A stretch of DNA of 64,000 nt from Neofusicoccum parvum. Lineage: Eukaryota; Ascomycota; Dothideomycetes; Botryosphaeriales; Botryosphaeriaceae. Below the pieces are notes generated by a model that was not told the origin of the DNA, did no database searches, and saw nothing but the letters and a program-made list of their open reading frames with translations. Shown here one piece after another: positions 1-12,756 of this stretch (its first letter is position 1; every line of letters starts with the position of its first letter). The stretch spans positions 1,488,001 to 1,552,000 of the forward strand of contig CP087218.1 of assembly GCA_020912385.1 (NCBI GenBank). The letters run 5' to 3'. A program made the translations under genes and the position numbers.

Positions 1-2647
1 GCACGTGCAATTGGTTTTTTGACGATCAGGGCATGCCTATGAGGGAAGAGTGGTGTGAAAGCTGCGTGCTTGCTTTCTGGTAGAGAGGATTAACAGTTAA
101 AGATACGGGTGTAGTAAGTCTGCTGCTTGTAGAGACTGACTTGCAAAAGAAAACGTGTAAGCAGACATCGTGAATAGAAAATTTGGAAATTATGCGATGA
201 TCGCGAAGTGAAGTCAAGGCACAATACAGTCATCTAAGTGGACGCTTAACTCCGCCTGAAAAATACACGTCTCTTACAATGCCTTACAATGACTGTGCGT
301 GCGGTGTCTCGGAGCGAATAGACGAGAGGGAACTGATGGCGGGTTGAACTCGAATTAATATAAACGCTAGACTTGGTGATTCACCTTCTTTCCCATCCCC
401 ACCAGACCGATGTGATGCATCTTCTGACTCGAGAATGGACATGGGACGGAGCGATGAACGTAAACGGAGCGGAGAGAGAGCCTGCGCAAACGGCAGGGAT
501 CCACCAGTCATCAGTGTCATGATTGTACATGGTCGTCGCGATCGTGTCCGCGGGCCCGAGACATCTTTACGTTATCGACTGCGCTCTGGGGACACCCTAT
601 AGGACATGTTCAGACAAAACAATCTACATAACCACGCGTTCGTCTCCTCTCCCCTCCCAGACCGTACGAGTGGTTGTCAACTCGACAGCGCCGCGCCGCG
701 AGGCCTCGATCGATCACCCCCCAAATCGCCAGCGCACCTCCGCCCCAGCCACCCCCCGCACCCACCGGATCTCCAGGGCCGCGCCGCGAGACAGAACGCC
801 TGAGGGGCCCACCGGCGCGCCCGAAGAGAGGCCCACAGCACGGGATCTAGCCAAAGTCACATGGCCCCCCCCAACCCTTGTCTTGCCGCGCCGACTGCGC
901 CCGCCACCCGTTGGCCGCCCTCCAATTTAGCGGGGGGAGCACGCGGGCGCACGTGTCCGGGAGCCGGCATGACGGCGCGGTGGCACGAACGAGGTGAGAG
1001 CAAACGGCACGTGGCTGCTCGGAGAATTTCCGACGCCGTGAAGGCGAGAAGCTTGGACGCCTTGTCGAGAGCTGAGCCGGCGGCTTGGGTAGGGTTGAAG
1101 GAATCGAGAGGGCGTCAAGGACGCATGGAAGATCTGGTACGGTAAGGCGGGACTTTGCTAGAAGCGTTGGGGAAAAGGGCTGTGGAGAGAGGGTGTGGGT
1201 AAACAGTGGGGGAGGTTGGTGCTTGCGGAATGCTAGTGTCGCGTGGGCGTCGGTCCAGTGCAGCGCCGAGGCAGAGCTTTATGCAGGTCTTGAGTCAAGA
1301 GAAAGATTTAGGGCGATTTAGCTTGTAGATGTCGATGGTTATCAGTAGTGAACATTCTCTCATCAGGCCACCAGGCAGCAGACCGGTCGGCAAACGCCAA
1401 GCAAGCAGCAAAGAAATTTTTGAGGGCACCTCTCGCGGGACAGGGCGCGGGAAGAAGAAAGCAACCGGCGTTCGGGTGGTTCGGGTGGTTGCGGGTGTAG
1501 GCGCAGAGCGCGTGAGGTACGTATGGCTGGATGGAAGGCCTGAGCGGCAGGACGGAGAGTGGAGCGGAAGACTAAAGACGCTATCCGGGAATGGCAGGGG
1601 CTCGGCGGCCTGTGGGCATATACACCACGCGGATACGTAGATTTGCAGGACGCAAGCCCTTTGTTTCCTCGCCCACTCGCCGTGCCTGATCAACGGCCTG
1701 TTCCTTGCGACGCGATCGGGGCGTGACCTTTCTCCACAGTCTAGACCAAGACAAACTGTGAAGACGTGGGCTGCGAGTTTCAGATCTGGAACTGCTTGGT
1801 GGTGGAGCGACACTAGGTTGTGGAGCGGACGGAGAAGGCTGATGGTCATGGTGCCCTTGGGGGCGGATGGTCTCGTGAACGCCGGGATGTCATGTGAGGG
1901 CGGCCGGCGCGGGTGCGGCTACGGTACCGTCCAGTGGGGATGAATGCGGTGAAGGAAAAGAAGGGTCCTCAGCACCGTCCCGGGCACGGCATTGGCTGGA
2001 ATTGCCGGGGGTGTCTCGGATAGAGGTCCCTGCTTGCAGCGGTTGGGTTGCAGGACAGCAGGCTGGCGGAGTACCGACCGGCACTCCGCTGTGGCGGTAC
2101 GCCGCTGGATCGTGAGTAATGCGTTTCAAGAGCGCCTGAATGCTAGTCGCCACCGGACTGTCAGTGATCGCGGAGGAGTGGACAGGACGTGAAATGTCGA
2201 GGAATAGAATAGAAGTACATGAGAGAAGTCTAACACTCAGGCAGCCACCAAAAGTCCCTGATGAATTAGCCAGGAAAGCTCTCATGTATGTGCAAACACA
2301 ATTAGCTCAGACCGCCTGCCCCAGTAACTCCAAAGACGAGTCCTCCGATACCCTGGATCCCGAGCTGCATACCGGAAATACACCAAAAACAATGGCCACG
2401 TACTGAGGCCCAGTATCGCGACTGGAAGTTGTGCAGAAGTTGAGAAATAGTCCAGCGACCCCGTGCGAGGAACGGACAAAGGGAAACAGAATCGAGAAAA
2501 TAATAAATCCAGGAAAACAGTCATGAGAGGGTCGTTCATGCCGTCATTCCAGCTGTCAGAAACCTGCAAGGCCGTTGAAAAGGGACACAGCCATCTGCTC
2601 GTTCACCTTCGGTCTATCTTCTTTGACTCAATGCCGCGGCGATCGCC
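1..2647. other. Gene-free stretch downstream of cbf1
   Basis: No open reading frame here has family-like composition; the short frames are Arg/Pro/Ser-rich and typical of chance frames in GC-rich DNA. The part next to 2648 should hold the cbf1 3' UTR. Palindromic CACGTG motifs occur at 2-7, 950-955 and 1008-1013. A short tandem of about ten bases (ttcgggtggt) is seen at 1470-1492. Nothing else is recognised. Confidence 0.6.
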
Positions 2648-3730
2648 TCAGCTATCACCGTTTTGGTCGACTTTGTCGCCCTGGTTTTGGAACTCTTCTG
2701 GAACAATGCCCGCATTCTGGCAAGCCTTCTTCCATACCTCAGCTTCAGCCCAGGCGCGCTGGCAATCCGCTTTGAATTTGTCACAACTGGCGCTAAGCTC
2801 CGTGATCGCCTGCTCCGTCAAGAGTTTCTCAAGGGTCCATTTCTCGATGTTCTGCGACTCGTTCTCCTTGAGCTGCGTGATGAACTGCACAGCACGCTGA
2901 AGGATGGAGCCCTTGTTCTTCTCACAGCCAGGAACGATCTTGGCGAGCTCGTTGATGCCCTCGTTGATCGTCTCGCGACGGCGTCTTTCCACTGTGGCCT
3001 GTCAGTAGCCATTCCACTGCCGAGCACCTAATGCTCGCATGCATAACGAACCTTCTTTATGATTATCCCGTCGAATCTTGTGCCATTCTTCCGAGCCAAC
3101 TGCCGGCTTCTGATTGCCTTGGGTGGGCGGGGAGTCGCTTCCTTGTGCTGCCTGGCTGTTGGACTTGTTGAGAGCATCCAGACCGTAATCAGTCATGCCA
3201 TGAGACGCCTGATGCATGTTGTGATCTCCCATACTAAACGAAGAACCGAGAGCCCTGTCACCCTCTCCGCCTGCCCCCTGATTTTGGAACGACAGCTCTG
3301 TAGCCTGTGGGACCGTCATTTGGAAGTGATGGGAAAGGGCCGCAGCAGCCGTATCGCTAGCGTTGGTGGGGTTTCCGCCGCCGTTCTGGTGCAGACTATG
3401 GTCGTTCGTGTGTTGTGCAAGCTGACTGAAATCGAGGTCAGCGTTGGTATGGTGGTGGATGTCATCCTCGCCGGTCCCAGTGGTGTGGTGGCCGGTGAGG
3501 AAGGCGTTGCCAGATTGGTCGTTCAGACTGTTGGCAGCGCCGCCGGCATTGTTCGCCGAGCCCGGTGATACGCGCTGGAATGTCGAGTTGCGGGTGGCAT
3601 CGCCAGGTGCAGGTCTGCCACTTGTAGGGCCCTGGTCGAGGGAGCTGCGCTTCCTCTTGTTGTTCATCGTGGTGGTGTCTGCAACCTCAGGCTTGGCCTC
3701 GGTTTCGGGATAGGTAGCAACGTCGGTCAT
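2648..3730 (-). CDS. cbf1: Cbf1-type bHLH-zipper transcription factor
   Basis: Two exons, 3730-3052 and 2991-2648, joined across a 60-nt GT-AG intron, give 340 residues. The join recreates the basic region HKEVERRRR (about residues 224-232), whose His, Glu and Arg are the usual E-box contacts. It is followed by helix-loop-helix to about 275 and a leucine-zipper-like helix beginning NIEKWTLEKLLTEQ, which is very close to yeast Cbf1. The first 220 residues are low-complexity (Asn, His, Gly, Ser) with a basic NNKRKRSS patch near the start. Known role of the family: binds TCACGTG at centromeres and at sulfur-amino-acid gene promoters, in the nucleus. The ATG at 3730 begins the open frame, and the two later Met residues lie inside the low-complexity region. 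A CACGTG site lies about 450 bp upstream, so autoregulation is possible. Family call very secure; cellular role inferred. Confidence 0.93.
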
Positions 3731-6700
3731 GCTGGTGCTGGATTTGCTCGCTCCACCGGACTTCGTCGATGTTGAGGGTGAGGTCTACCGTCAGCAGTGC
3801 TGCCGGCAGTAGCTCAGCGCGCAACCTGCACAATGGTGCGTGGTACGCAAGAGGGCAGCAGTTATAAGCTGATGCTGCTGTGGTGGCACAGAGCCGGTAT
3901 GCGGGCAGCCGACGCGTAACAGCTGGATAGGCTGTTGAAGCTGGATCCGGGGCCGGGTGCTCTTGCCTAGGGTAGGGCGTTTTTGGCAGCACAGGCGCTT
4001 GTTCGCAGATGCAAACCTCGGGGGCACAAGGTATCGAAGGCTGGAATATAGGCTGGGGCCGTGCGGCCTATGTCACGGTTGTTCGACGGTGGAGCTCCAC
4101 AAGAGGAATCAAGCGATGGCACAGAGCTCGATGAGGTAGAGGAGCACTGTTACGGGCCTGGTGGGTGTTGAATGTTAGCACGTGTCCTACAGCAAGACTC
4201 CAGTACGACAGTCGAGGTAGACGGGCGTCCGATTGGCGCGACTATTTGCTTCCTCGCTGTGGGACCAAGCTGTCAATTGCTTGAAGAGCAGCTGTGCCAT
4301 GGCCCCTGCCACTCACACGGCAGGCTCGTCGCCACCATCCGCATCATCCTGCATTCGTGCGTGGCGGCAGCAGCGGCGGCGCGGGAGGCGGACGCGACAT
4401 AGCTGCGCGGAACGCGCGGGCAGCGGCAGCGCGAGGACGGCGGAGCGGACGGCGAGCTTGGAGCGGCAGGGCCGGAGGCGTGTCGAAGGGTGCCGGACGC
4501 CGGGCGGGCGGCCAGGGACGCTCGAAGACCGTGTCGAGAGAGATGGAGACTTACCCGCTTTGATGTTTCGTGAGGCCGCTGACTAACGGCAGCCTTGGTC
4601 CGTCCAGAAGAAACCGTGATCGCAGCGCGTTCGAGGCGGCGGGCGGCAAACAAAGCGGTGCGGGCGGGCGGCTGGCGACGGGGACCCGAGGAGAGACGTA
4701 TCCGCTTGGGAGAGAAGCGCTGGCTCTTCAAAGAGCAGCAGTTGATGGTGTTGGCGGCGATGGACGCAAGAGTCACCTGATAGGTGATGACTTCGATCAC
4801 GCGTCCGGAGGGTGCTCAGGTTAAAAGGCGGCGGGGGGGACTGCGGGCTGTAAGACGCTAGGACGGCGGGCGGAGGGGGCAGAGCGCAATCCCTGCGTGG
4901 GACGTCGCTGACTTATCGGCGCCGGGCGGGTCGGGAACGCGCCAACGCAAGCATCAGGAAGCCGCCAGAACGAGCGCGGAGTTCTGGCGAGCACAGCCAG
5001 GGACAAGCCGCAATTATGCTGCGCTCTCGCGGCCGCGCGCGCGCAGGGATGGCTCACGCGGGCGCTGACTGAGGTGCGTCGCGCCTGCCGCATGGCCGAG
5101 GCAAGCAGGAGCGCCGCTCGCGCCAACCACCTGCGCGCGCTCGCGTCGCGGTGCATTGCTCGCCGGCCTCAGCATTGCGCGCGCCCGACAAAGATTACTG
5201 CTCTCATCTGCACCGCGAATGCAGCCGTGGTCTCGTGGCCGGCTCGATACCGCCATTCCTCGTCCACTCCTGCTGGATACCACCTCCGTGTTCCACTTCG
5301 CACCACACCTGGGCGCCGTTCTGGGACTAGCTGCAGGATGCACCTTCACGTGCCGCTTTCGCGCGTCGTGATTGTCGCCCGGCGCGGCCTGTGACTGGCG
5401 GGCGCCCAGGCGATGCCCTCGCAGCCAGACACCGGGCCCAGCCACAGAGGCTGTCGCCCATGGTGCTCGCCAGGTTTCATTCCCAAAGCGCTGCCGCCTC
5501 GTCGCCCAAGGGCCGCGACGCCCCCACACCTGCAGCCGTGCCGTGTCTGGGGCACGCGGAAAAACCATTTCCCTACATCTACCTTCCAACGTCTGCCAGC
5601 GATAACGCCCTGCGGAGATACTAAACCGCTGATTGTCGCCCTCTGCTGTCAGCAAGCCTGCGGTCCACATGTCCGCCCCGCCAAGCGGCAGATGGGCCCT
5701 CCCGCCGGCGCGATGCCACCCAGCTCTGTGACGCGGCCCCCGGCGGCCCTGTCCTGGCGGCTGGACCTGTAGCGCCGCCTGCATAAGAGCGCCGCCTGTC
5801 GCCGTCACAAGGCCGTCCGGGTGCCTTCGTATATTCTTTGCCTTCTCCCAGCACTCGAATGAGAGCCCTTGCTGCGAGCATGGGCCGGGCCCGCCGCCGT
5901 GCTAACCCCCAATCCAGCCCCAGATGCTTCCGCGCCTCCTTCACTTGATCCGTCGATCTGAGGAGGCGTGTGGCTGATCTTTCCTATTCGCCAATGGCTG
6001 TTTCTATCTTGAGCTCCCAGATACAGCCAAAACCTAGCCCGCGGCCGCCTCCCACCTTGATCCACCGCTTCCATTCCGTCCTTGCCTATCTTTCTACCAG
6101 GCCTGCCGGCCTTCTCGATGGCCGATCAGAGATTCTACCCCATGTGCATCCGGATTGTCTGTCCTGGGTGATTGATGGATCAGATGGCCATCACCACCTG
6201 CTGAACCAAGTTAAATTCACGGAGCAGACCTGCCTTCACCCAGATGTCTGATGCGTTGGCACGGACGCGCCAGGTCGATGGGTCTGATGGTGCGGCATCC
6301 CGGAATCTTCAGGTAGGCATTCCCTGACCTCTTCTCCTTGAAGACCGGGTCGGAGTTCGTGACTCAGGGAGGTCAAGCTTGCTCTGCGTAATCTCTGTGT
6401 AGATGTCTTGGCGAAAGGATCAGACGAGTCCCTCTTTACCCAGCGAAGGGCAACGGTATGCTCCCACTTAGGCAGTTAAAGCATCCATGCGGATGGGAAT
6501 GCGCAGCAAGAAACATGCCAAGTCCATTCGGACGCATCCTTCAACTCCACATGGAAGTGTATGCTTCATTGCCGCACTGACTACACCGTAGGTTAATGTC
6601 ATTGCTGTATAATCCTCAAGATCTACAGCTGCACGGTGGTATTCCAAGCAGGGTATACCAAAATGACCAACGTCAAGAGTCTAGCGAACGCCACCCCGTC

Positions 6701-7889
6701 TGTCGCAATCAAAGTCCCGACAGTAGGGGCCCGGTCGACCTTGCCCCGACAGTGTTCACGCCCCGACGATCTCGAGCATGCATGATCTTTGGACTGCATC
6801 ATCTCTAGACGATCGAGGACCAATCAGCGGCAGATGCCTCAGCATCTACCTTCAACATGCTTGCAGTGCGGAGAAACTTCACGCGCGGCTTGCGCCAGTG
6901 GGTGTGTCATAGGCGCTCTTGTTGATCGCATCATGTAGACGTGCTAACTTATATTAGCTGGTGCCGTCCCTTTCGGGCTCCTGCCGTGCAGACGAGACTC
7001 CCACTCCACAAAAGCCGGCTCAGTGCGCGAGTCTTGGTCTCCTGTCTTCATTCCGGCAATCTGGGAACGGCACTTCGGCAATCAGGACGGTGATTATCAT
7101 GCGATGGAGGTTTGCCAACTCATGAAACACTGTATGGGTTTGAGGCATCCGTGTGGACGCATGACCAAATGTAAGTCTATCCTCGACACTTCCGGATGGA
7201 CGCTCCGAAGCTGTATCTCGTGCTCACAGATGGGTTGCCTTGTAGTCCTATCAAGCCAAAGACCAGCAATAGCCAACCCCGCGTCACAATCCTCAGGTGT
7301 TATCGTACTCCCGCGTCACGCTCGTCCAACCAAATCACACTGAGTAAACGTCGAATAGGACTGCCCAACGGGATGATGGAAGATGGTGCCATTGCTTTCC
7401 TCGAGTCTGTGGGCTCCAGGCAGCGGACGGGGTACGAGCTTCCTACCCGTGTAACTCCGAGCCGGATGTCTCTACACCTAGGGTGTTGACATACGATGCT
7501 GACACAACACAGAGTTGTGACAGCTCGAGTGAAGACTGTCGACCGCTTGAAGGTGCTTGTCCCCAGATTCCTCCAGTAAGGATGGTGAGGGGGTGAGTCT
7601 GAGGCGACGAAAAGCCACTGGGATCCATCGCCCCTCGAGACTTGCTCAAGGCCCTGCATGGCTGGTTCGTGAAGCATTCGCACGGACGCAGATATGCAGT
7701 GATGGAAATGTCATAACCATCTGGGTGAATGCTTCCATTGCCCTTGAAGAAGGTATGGCGTGTTGAAATGCTTTCCGGGCCGACCTTCTAGGCGCAAAGC
7801 CTCTCTCCCACTCCATCCACAACCTCCTGCCTCACTTCAGCCGCTTTTTGGGACCCAAGATCTCCTCCTATGGTGAAGAACCGCTCTCC
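3731..7889. other. Divergent intergenic region, cbf1 / glucanase
   Basis: This 4.2 kb lies between the starts of cbf1 (minus) and the glucanase (plus). The part from about 4300 to 5900 is strongly GC-rich, and the frames in it on both strands are Arg/Ala-rich with no motif I recognise, so I treat them as noncoding. From about 6250 to 7800 the composition is more even and contains only short frames. No repeat pair, tRNA or transposase remnant was recognised. Confidence 0.55.
4179..4184. promoter_or_regulatory. E-box CACGTG upstream of cbf1
   Basis: A perfect CACGTG palindrome about 450 bp upstream of the cbf1 start codon. CACGTG is the core of the known Cbf1 site. A second copy preceded by TT lies at 5347-5352. 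That these are bound by Cbf1 is inference from the motif and position only. Confidence 0.35.
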
Positions 7890-9322
7890 ATGGCGCGCTT
7901 CATCCTCTTCTTGCTGGCCACCCTCTTTGCGCTGACACAGGCACACCCCTCACCTACGGATGGCGCTCTCATAGTACAAGCAGCGGCCTCGCTTTTTCTC
8001 CGTGGTGTCAACCTCGGCGGATGGCTTGTTCTCGAGCCGTTCCTCACTCCGGAACTCTTCGCAGCGAATGGCGCCGTCGATCAGTGGACTTTCGATCAAC
8101 AAGCCGGTTCCGAAAACGTCCTCCGTCATCACTGGGATACCTTCTGCACCGAAGCCGACATCCAAAAGCTGGCTTCCTATGGTGTCAACGCGTGCGTCAT
8201 CCAAAGCCTCGACCCTACAGGCATGCGACGAGATCTCTACACTGATTTGCCTCCAGGGTTCGCATCGGCATCGGCTTCTGGGCTTACGACAACGCCGGTA
8301 CCCCGTATCATTCGGGCGCCGACGCATATCTGAGCAAGGCCATCCAGTGGGCTAAAAATGCAGGTATCTTGGTGGTGATTGAGCTTCACGGCGCTCCCGG
8401 ATCTCAGAACGGAGATGTCAACTCAGGTCACTTGGGGGAATGGGAAGTATGTTCTGGCTCAACGTGTACTTCGAATAAGACTAACGCTCTTCTGTACAGT
8501 GGCAAACTGGCTCAGGAAACCTCGACCGTACGACGAACGTCCTCAAGATCATCGCGCAGAAATACGGAACCAAGGAACTTGCCAACACGGTCGTCGCAAT
8601 CGAGTTAGTAAACGAGCCTACGAACACCCTACCGAACACTCTTCAAACCACAAAGTCTTGGACGAAGACTGCCTACGGAGCTGTACGTGCTGCCGCCAGC
8701 AACAAGAACCTACGAATCGTCATGCATGACCAGTGGGTCACTCCGAAGAACTGGCTCGATATCAACGCCGCGCTGAACGGTCCAAATCCCGGTTCCTTCT
8801 TCATCGACGTTCATCAATACCAAATCTTCACCGAAGAGGACAGGAATCTCGATCAGCCCGGTCATATCAAAAAGGTCTGCAAATTTGCCACCGAACAGCT
8901 CGCCTTCGCAAAGAAGAACAGTCTACCCACTTATGTTGGCGAGTTCAGCGGCAACACATTCATTTGTGTCAATCCGGATGGCAGCACATTTGCAGATCCA
9001 GAAGGCACTGGTAAGATTTGCCGTGCCAAAGGCTGCCAGTGTGAGACCGATGGAGGCATCGACGTCAACGAATGGAGTGATGCACTCACTCGGCAGGTCC
9101 GTCGCTACATCGAGGCTCAGTTGTACGTGTATGAAGAGTACGCTGGAGGCTGGTTCTTTTGGAACTTCAAGGGCCCTGGCTCTTGGGGGTTCATGGCGGG
9201 CATTGAGAAGGTAAGAAGCTAGCTTGGGTGTTCTGAAGGACCCAGTTCATATGCTGATTCTACTAAAGGGCTTCATACCGAAGCCGCTCGCCGATAGACA
9301 CTATCCCAACCCATGTGCTTAG
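7890..9322 (+). CDS. Secreted glucan exo-1,3-beta-glucosidase (GH5, subfamily 9 type)
   Basis: Four exons (7890-8191, 8257-8446, 8500-9210, 9269-9322) give 418 residues. The ATG at 7890 is chosen because it is followed directly by a signal peptide ([18 protein letters not shown]). Family landmarks appear in order: [14 protein letters not shown] near the mature N-terminus, [10 protein letters not shown] across the first intron, [10 protein letters not shown], the acid/base glutamate in NEP (E203), and the nucleophile in VGEFSG (E312), ending with [10 protein letters not shown] before the last short exon. The length matches fungal ExgA/Exg1 enzymes of about 400-450 residues. Known role: releases glucose from the non-reducing end of beta-1,3-glucan during wall remodelling or nutrition, outside the cell. 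The final exon is only 17 codons, yet it keeps frame and ends in a stop; that exon is the least certain part. Confidence 0.93.
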
Positions 9323-10129
9323 GCGCGGCGAACCTTTGTAGCCGTCAACCCGGACCGCAATCGGCTAGAAGTACCACAGGCTTCCAGGAACACAATCGGC
9401 TAGGTGGTGTCAGGATCGGATGGTTACGCAACGGTTCATGGGCTGGGAAAGACACATCCTCGCGTCGGATAATGGGGTTCAGCAAGGCTGTGGCTGAAAG
9501 CACATCCAAAAGTAGAGAGTATGAGGCGTACGCCAAACACTGTGCTCTTGTACGTGTATGTGTGTGCGAGATGCAACGTAGGCGCCGTTGGGTCTCCTTG
9601 CGACTATGCGGGCTCCATCGAGCTCCACAGCAACGGGCTCTCGGCGATCCGCGTCCAAGGTCCAAGCGGCCGTGCCATGAGGGGAAATGCTCCATCGATA
9701 CGGGCCCGGCTCGTAGCTCTTTCCAAAGCTGACACGCAGCGGGACTCTTCACTTTGTAGATAGCCATGCATGCACGGTGTCACACGTCCAACGAGGCAGG
9801 CTCAAACGGGAACGAAGAGCCGGCGGGGCGGGCTGGAGCCGCGGGACGAAATCCGCCTTGCTGCCTTAGCGGCGCTACACGCACAGAGCGAGCGGCGGGT
9901 CCGAGCGTGATGATGACAGCTGTGGTCTTGGCGTGCACGGATGTGCCGATGTTCTCGCGTCGCGCTCTGTCCGGGCACATTGGAGCTTTGCCTCAACACC
10001 AGAGCCTCACCTGCCACCGTCTGCCTATCCGTTTGCAACCTTCTTCTGCCTCGTCCGCGCAAAGCCTTCCTCCCCCCTTCCACACACCCCGCTTCACACG
10101 TCACGCTTCCATCGCACACATTCGCCAGC
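9323..10129. other. Intergenic, promoter side of the Yag7-like gene
   Basis: No gene recognised. The last 100 bases before 10130 are pyrimidine-rich, as is common just upstream of fungal start codons. The first part should contain the glucanase 3' UTR. Confidence 0.6.
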
Positions 10130-11725
10130 ATGTCGACTGGTAACATCTCGAACCCGCCCAGCGCAGCTCCGGCCGAGTCTAAGAGCGCGCGCAAGAAGAA
10201 GGCCAAGGCCGAGGCTGCTGCCGCTGCTGCCGCCGCTGCTGCGTCACCCGCCACCCCTACCAAGGAGGCTCAGACGCCCGGTGAGGGCAGCGTCAACGGC
10301 GCGGAAGACTCGGAGCACCCGTACATCAAAGAGCTCCAGAAGTACGTCTACGCCCAAGTCCCGATGCCCAAGCTCACCAATGCGTCTCGTGTACTGACTC
10401 TCCGCCAACAGGAGGCTTCGCAATGTCGTCAAGAAGCTCGTAAGTGATCTCACGAGACCACCTTCTGCGACGGACGCCTAAGGCTGACTTGGACTCTTCT
10501 AGAATGCCATGGAAAAGGTCAACTCCGTGGTGAAGGAGAACCCCGGCGTATCCCTCGATGACCTCGTCGCCTCCAAGAAAATAAACAACGACCAGAGGAA
10601 CCAGGCGCTGAGGAAGCCCCAGTACGAGCTTGACCGCGAGCAGCTGGAGGAGCAGCTCAGCCAGTTCAAGAAGGTCAGCGATGACTTCCAGAGCAGGCTG
10701 GTCCGCCAGAAGGACTCGCTTGAATCTGCACGCGCAAAGGAATTGAAGGAGCTGGAGAACAAGATCAAAGCTGAGGAGGAGGCCAAGGCCGACAAGGCTA
10801 CGAAGCAGCGTTTGCTCATCTTCTCTCAGTTCCTACGTGCTGCCGCTGCCAGGCGTCAGCAGGGAGATGATGAGTCGGAGCTGTCCAAGGCATTCGAGGG
10901 TGCTCTGCTGTTGGTCTATGGTGGCAACCCGGAGGCCGTTGAGGCTGCCGAGAAGCTGATCTCTGGCTCTGAGGAACACGTTCTCTCGACGGAGAGCCTC
11001 GAACTCACCGTCTCCTGTAAGTGATCAGCATGTGCATGAGTACCAGCCTTTGAATCTCCTAACTTTAAGTAGACGCCCAAGTTAAGCAAGCTTCTATCGA
11101 GGACGCTCCCTTCGCCGCCGAGGAGGCCTGGGTTGAGAAGGTCGCCGAAGCTGAAGCCGCTGCCCCTGGCGAAGAGGACGCCACTGTCGGCACCGACCCC
11201 ACGATTGCCCACGCTGGCCTGACTGAGCTCGACGCCATTGCCCCTACCGCCAACGGCGATCCTGCTGCCGAGAGCTCTGCTGTCCCATCTGCCAGCGTTG
11301 ATGATACTGCTGCAAACGCTGCCGGTGCTGATCAGTGGGACACCAAGGTTCCTGGCTCTGACGACCCCCTTGCGGAGAGCTTCGAGATGGTCCCCCGCGA
11401 CCCTACCGAGACTGAGGCCGTTCACGAGCCTGCTCCCGCTGCCAGCACCCAGAGCTGGGCTGAGGATACTTCCACTGCTGCTGCCGCGGTGGCGGCCGAG
11501 CCTGCTCCTGCCGCTAACGGTGATGGCTTCCAGGAGGTTCCGACTACTCGCGGTGGTCGTGGCCGTGGTAACTACCAGGGCGAGCGTAGGGGTGGTTTCC
11601 GTGGCCGTGGCGGTCCCCGGGGTGAAGGCCGTGGCCGCGGTGGCTTCCGGGGCGAGGGCCGTGGCCGTGGTGGATTCCGCGGCGGTCGTGGCCGCGATAA
11701 CCACCAGGCTCAGCCTTCGCAGTAA
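10130..11725 (+). CDS. Yag7-like protein with RGG-rich tail
   Basis: Four exons (10130-10341, 10412-10439, 10503-11016, 11073-11725) give 468 residues; exon 2 is a 28-nt micro-exon. Order of parts: a Ser/Ala/Lys N-terminus with a lysine cluster (SARKKKAKAE) and a run of about a dozen alanines near residues 27-38, a helical charged middle with coiled-coil character (about 80-170), and a compact region around 175-240 beginning RLLIFSQFLRAAAARRQQ. An acidic Ala/Glu-rich linker follows, and then an Arg-Gly tail with repeated RGRGGFRG-type units over the last 60 residues. The middle resembles proteins annotated in ascomycetes as YAG7-like dimerisation-domain proteins; I recall that family from memory and cannot search. 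RGG tails usually bind RNA or G-rich nucleic acid and are arginine-methylated. Existence of the gene is very secure; its function is poorly known. Confidence 0.85.
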
Positions 11726-12756
11726 ACTGACAAACACTGCTGAACCGTCCTCGATTTGGACAGGACTTGTCGATCCTCGACAATCCGAACGGTTAACGAG
11801 AAAATGCCGGAGATTTTACACGGGTCTTCTGCCACGATTCTCTTCTTAACGGTTTGATGTAGCGATTCGTTTCTGAGCATTTGAGCGATCTGAGTACGGT
11901 GTTTGCACGGATCGGTCGGCGGATCAGAAGAAGAAAGAGAAACAAAAATCATTCACACGGTGTCATCACAAAAACTTGCATAGCATTGGAGCCTGGTAAA
12001 CGGTGCAAAAAGTTTTGGGCCTGGGGGTTTTTTTCCTATCTCTCTTCGGTCTCACATGGGTTGATTTCCAAAGAAAAAAACACGGGTTCGATGGTCGGGC
12101 ATTTGTCATTTTTCCTTCACCAAGCCTTCTGGTAACTTCTAAGTGACTTCCTTCTTTTTCTCTTCACCAACTTATCCGGGGACTGTTACTGTGTTTTATT
12201 TGACAGGGACTTCTTTATCTTCACTTCTTTCATTCCTCTTCCCCTTCCTCGATCTGGTTTAAACATTACGAAACTTCACCCAATACGACCGTATGAGAGC
12301 ATCAGACCAATGGCTTGCATTGCTTTCTTGCTACTGCTTTTACCTCTTTCGCTTACGCTTTCTCGGTGGATGTGTTTTAGGTAGAAAAAATTTTCGATGG
12401 ACACACATTGTTTGAGGTTCTTGCCTGGTTCTGGTGTTATGGTCGTGATGTGGGCTGGTGGACGGGGTTTGAGAGCTTGCTGACATAGAAATTATTCAAT
12501 CAAATTGAAATGGTATTGACACATTTGTGGCAAGCTGACAAGCGATAGGCAGCACGCGAGGCTGATGTGGCATGGGTCTGGAAGAAGCGGGGCGAATCGT
12601 TCACGAGCACACAGCTGCAGTTGTGCATCGCCTCAATGCGGTGTCATGTCCCAGCCTGCACACAGCCTCGTCACTCCTTGCACCTTAAATCACCGCCCGT
12701 TCCCCGCAGCCCGCCAGCCGCCGATTTCTTATGCCCCCAGCCTCCTCTCCGCACCC
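11726..12756. other. Intergenic, T-rich 3' flank
   Basis: The sequence from about 11730 to 12480 is rich in T tracts and should hold the 3' UTR and polyadenylation signals of the Yag7-like gene. No ORF worth reporting and no RNA gene recognised. Confidence 0.6.

Noticed and set aside
39..1849. Several frames of 60-184 codons on both strands near the left edge
   Set aside because: Composition is Arg/Ser/Pro-rich, they overlap one another, and none carries a motif or plausible splice extension.
5014..5808. 264-codon minus-strand frame in GC-rich DNA upstream of cbf1
   Set aside because: Arg/Gly/Ala-rich without any recognisable order, overlapped by similar-length plus-strand frames; typical chance frame in GC-rich sequence.
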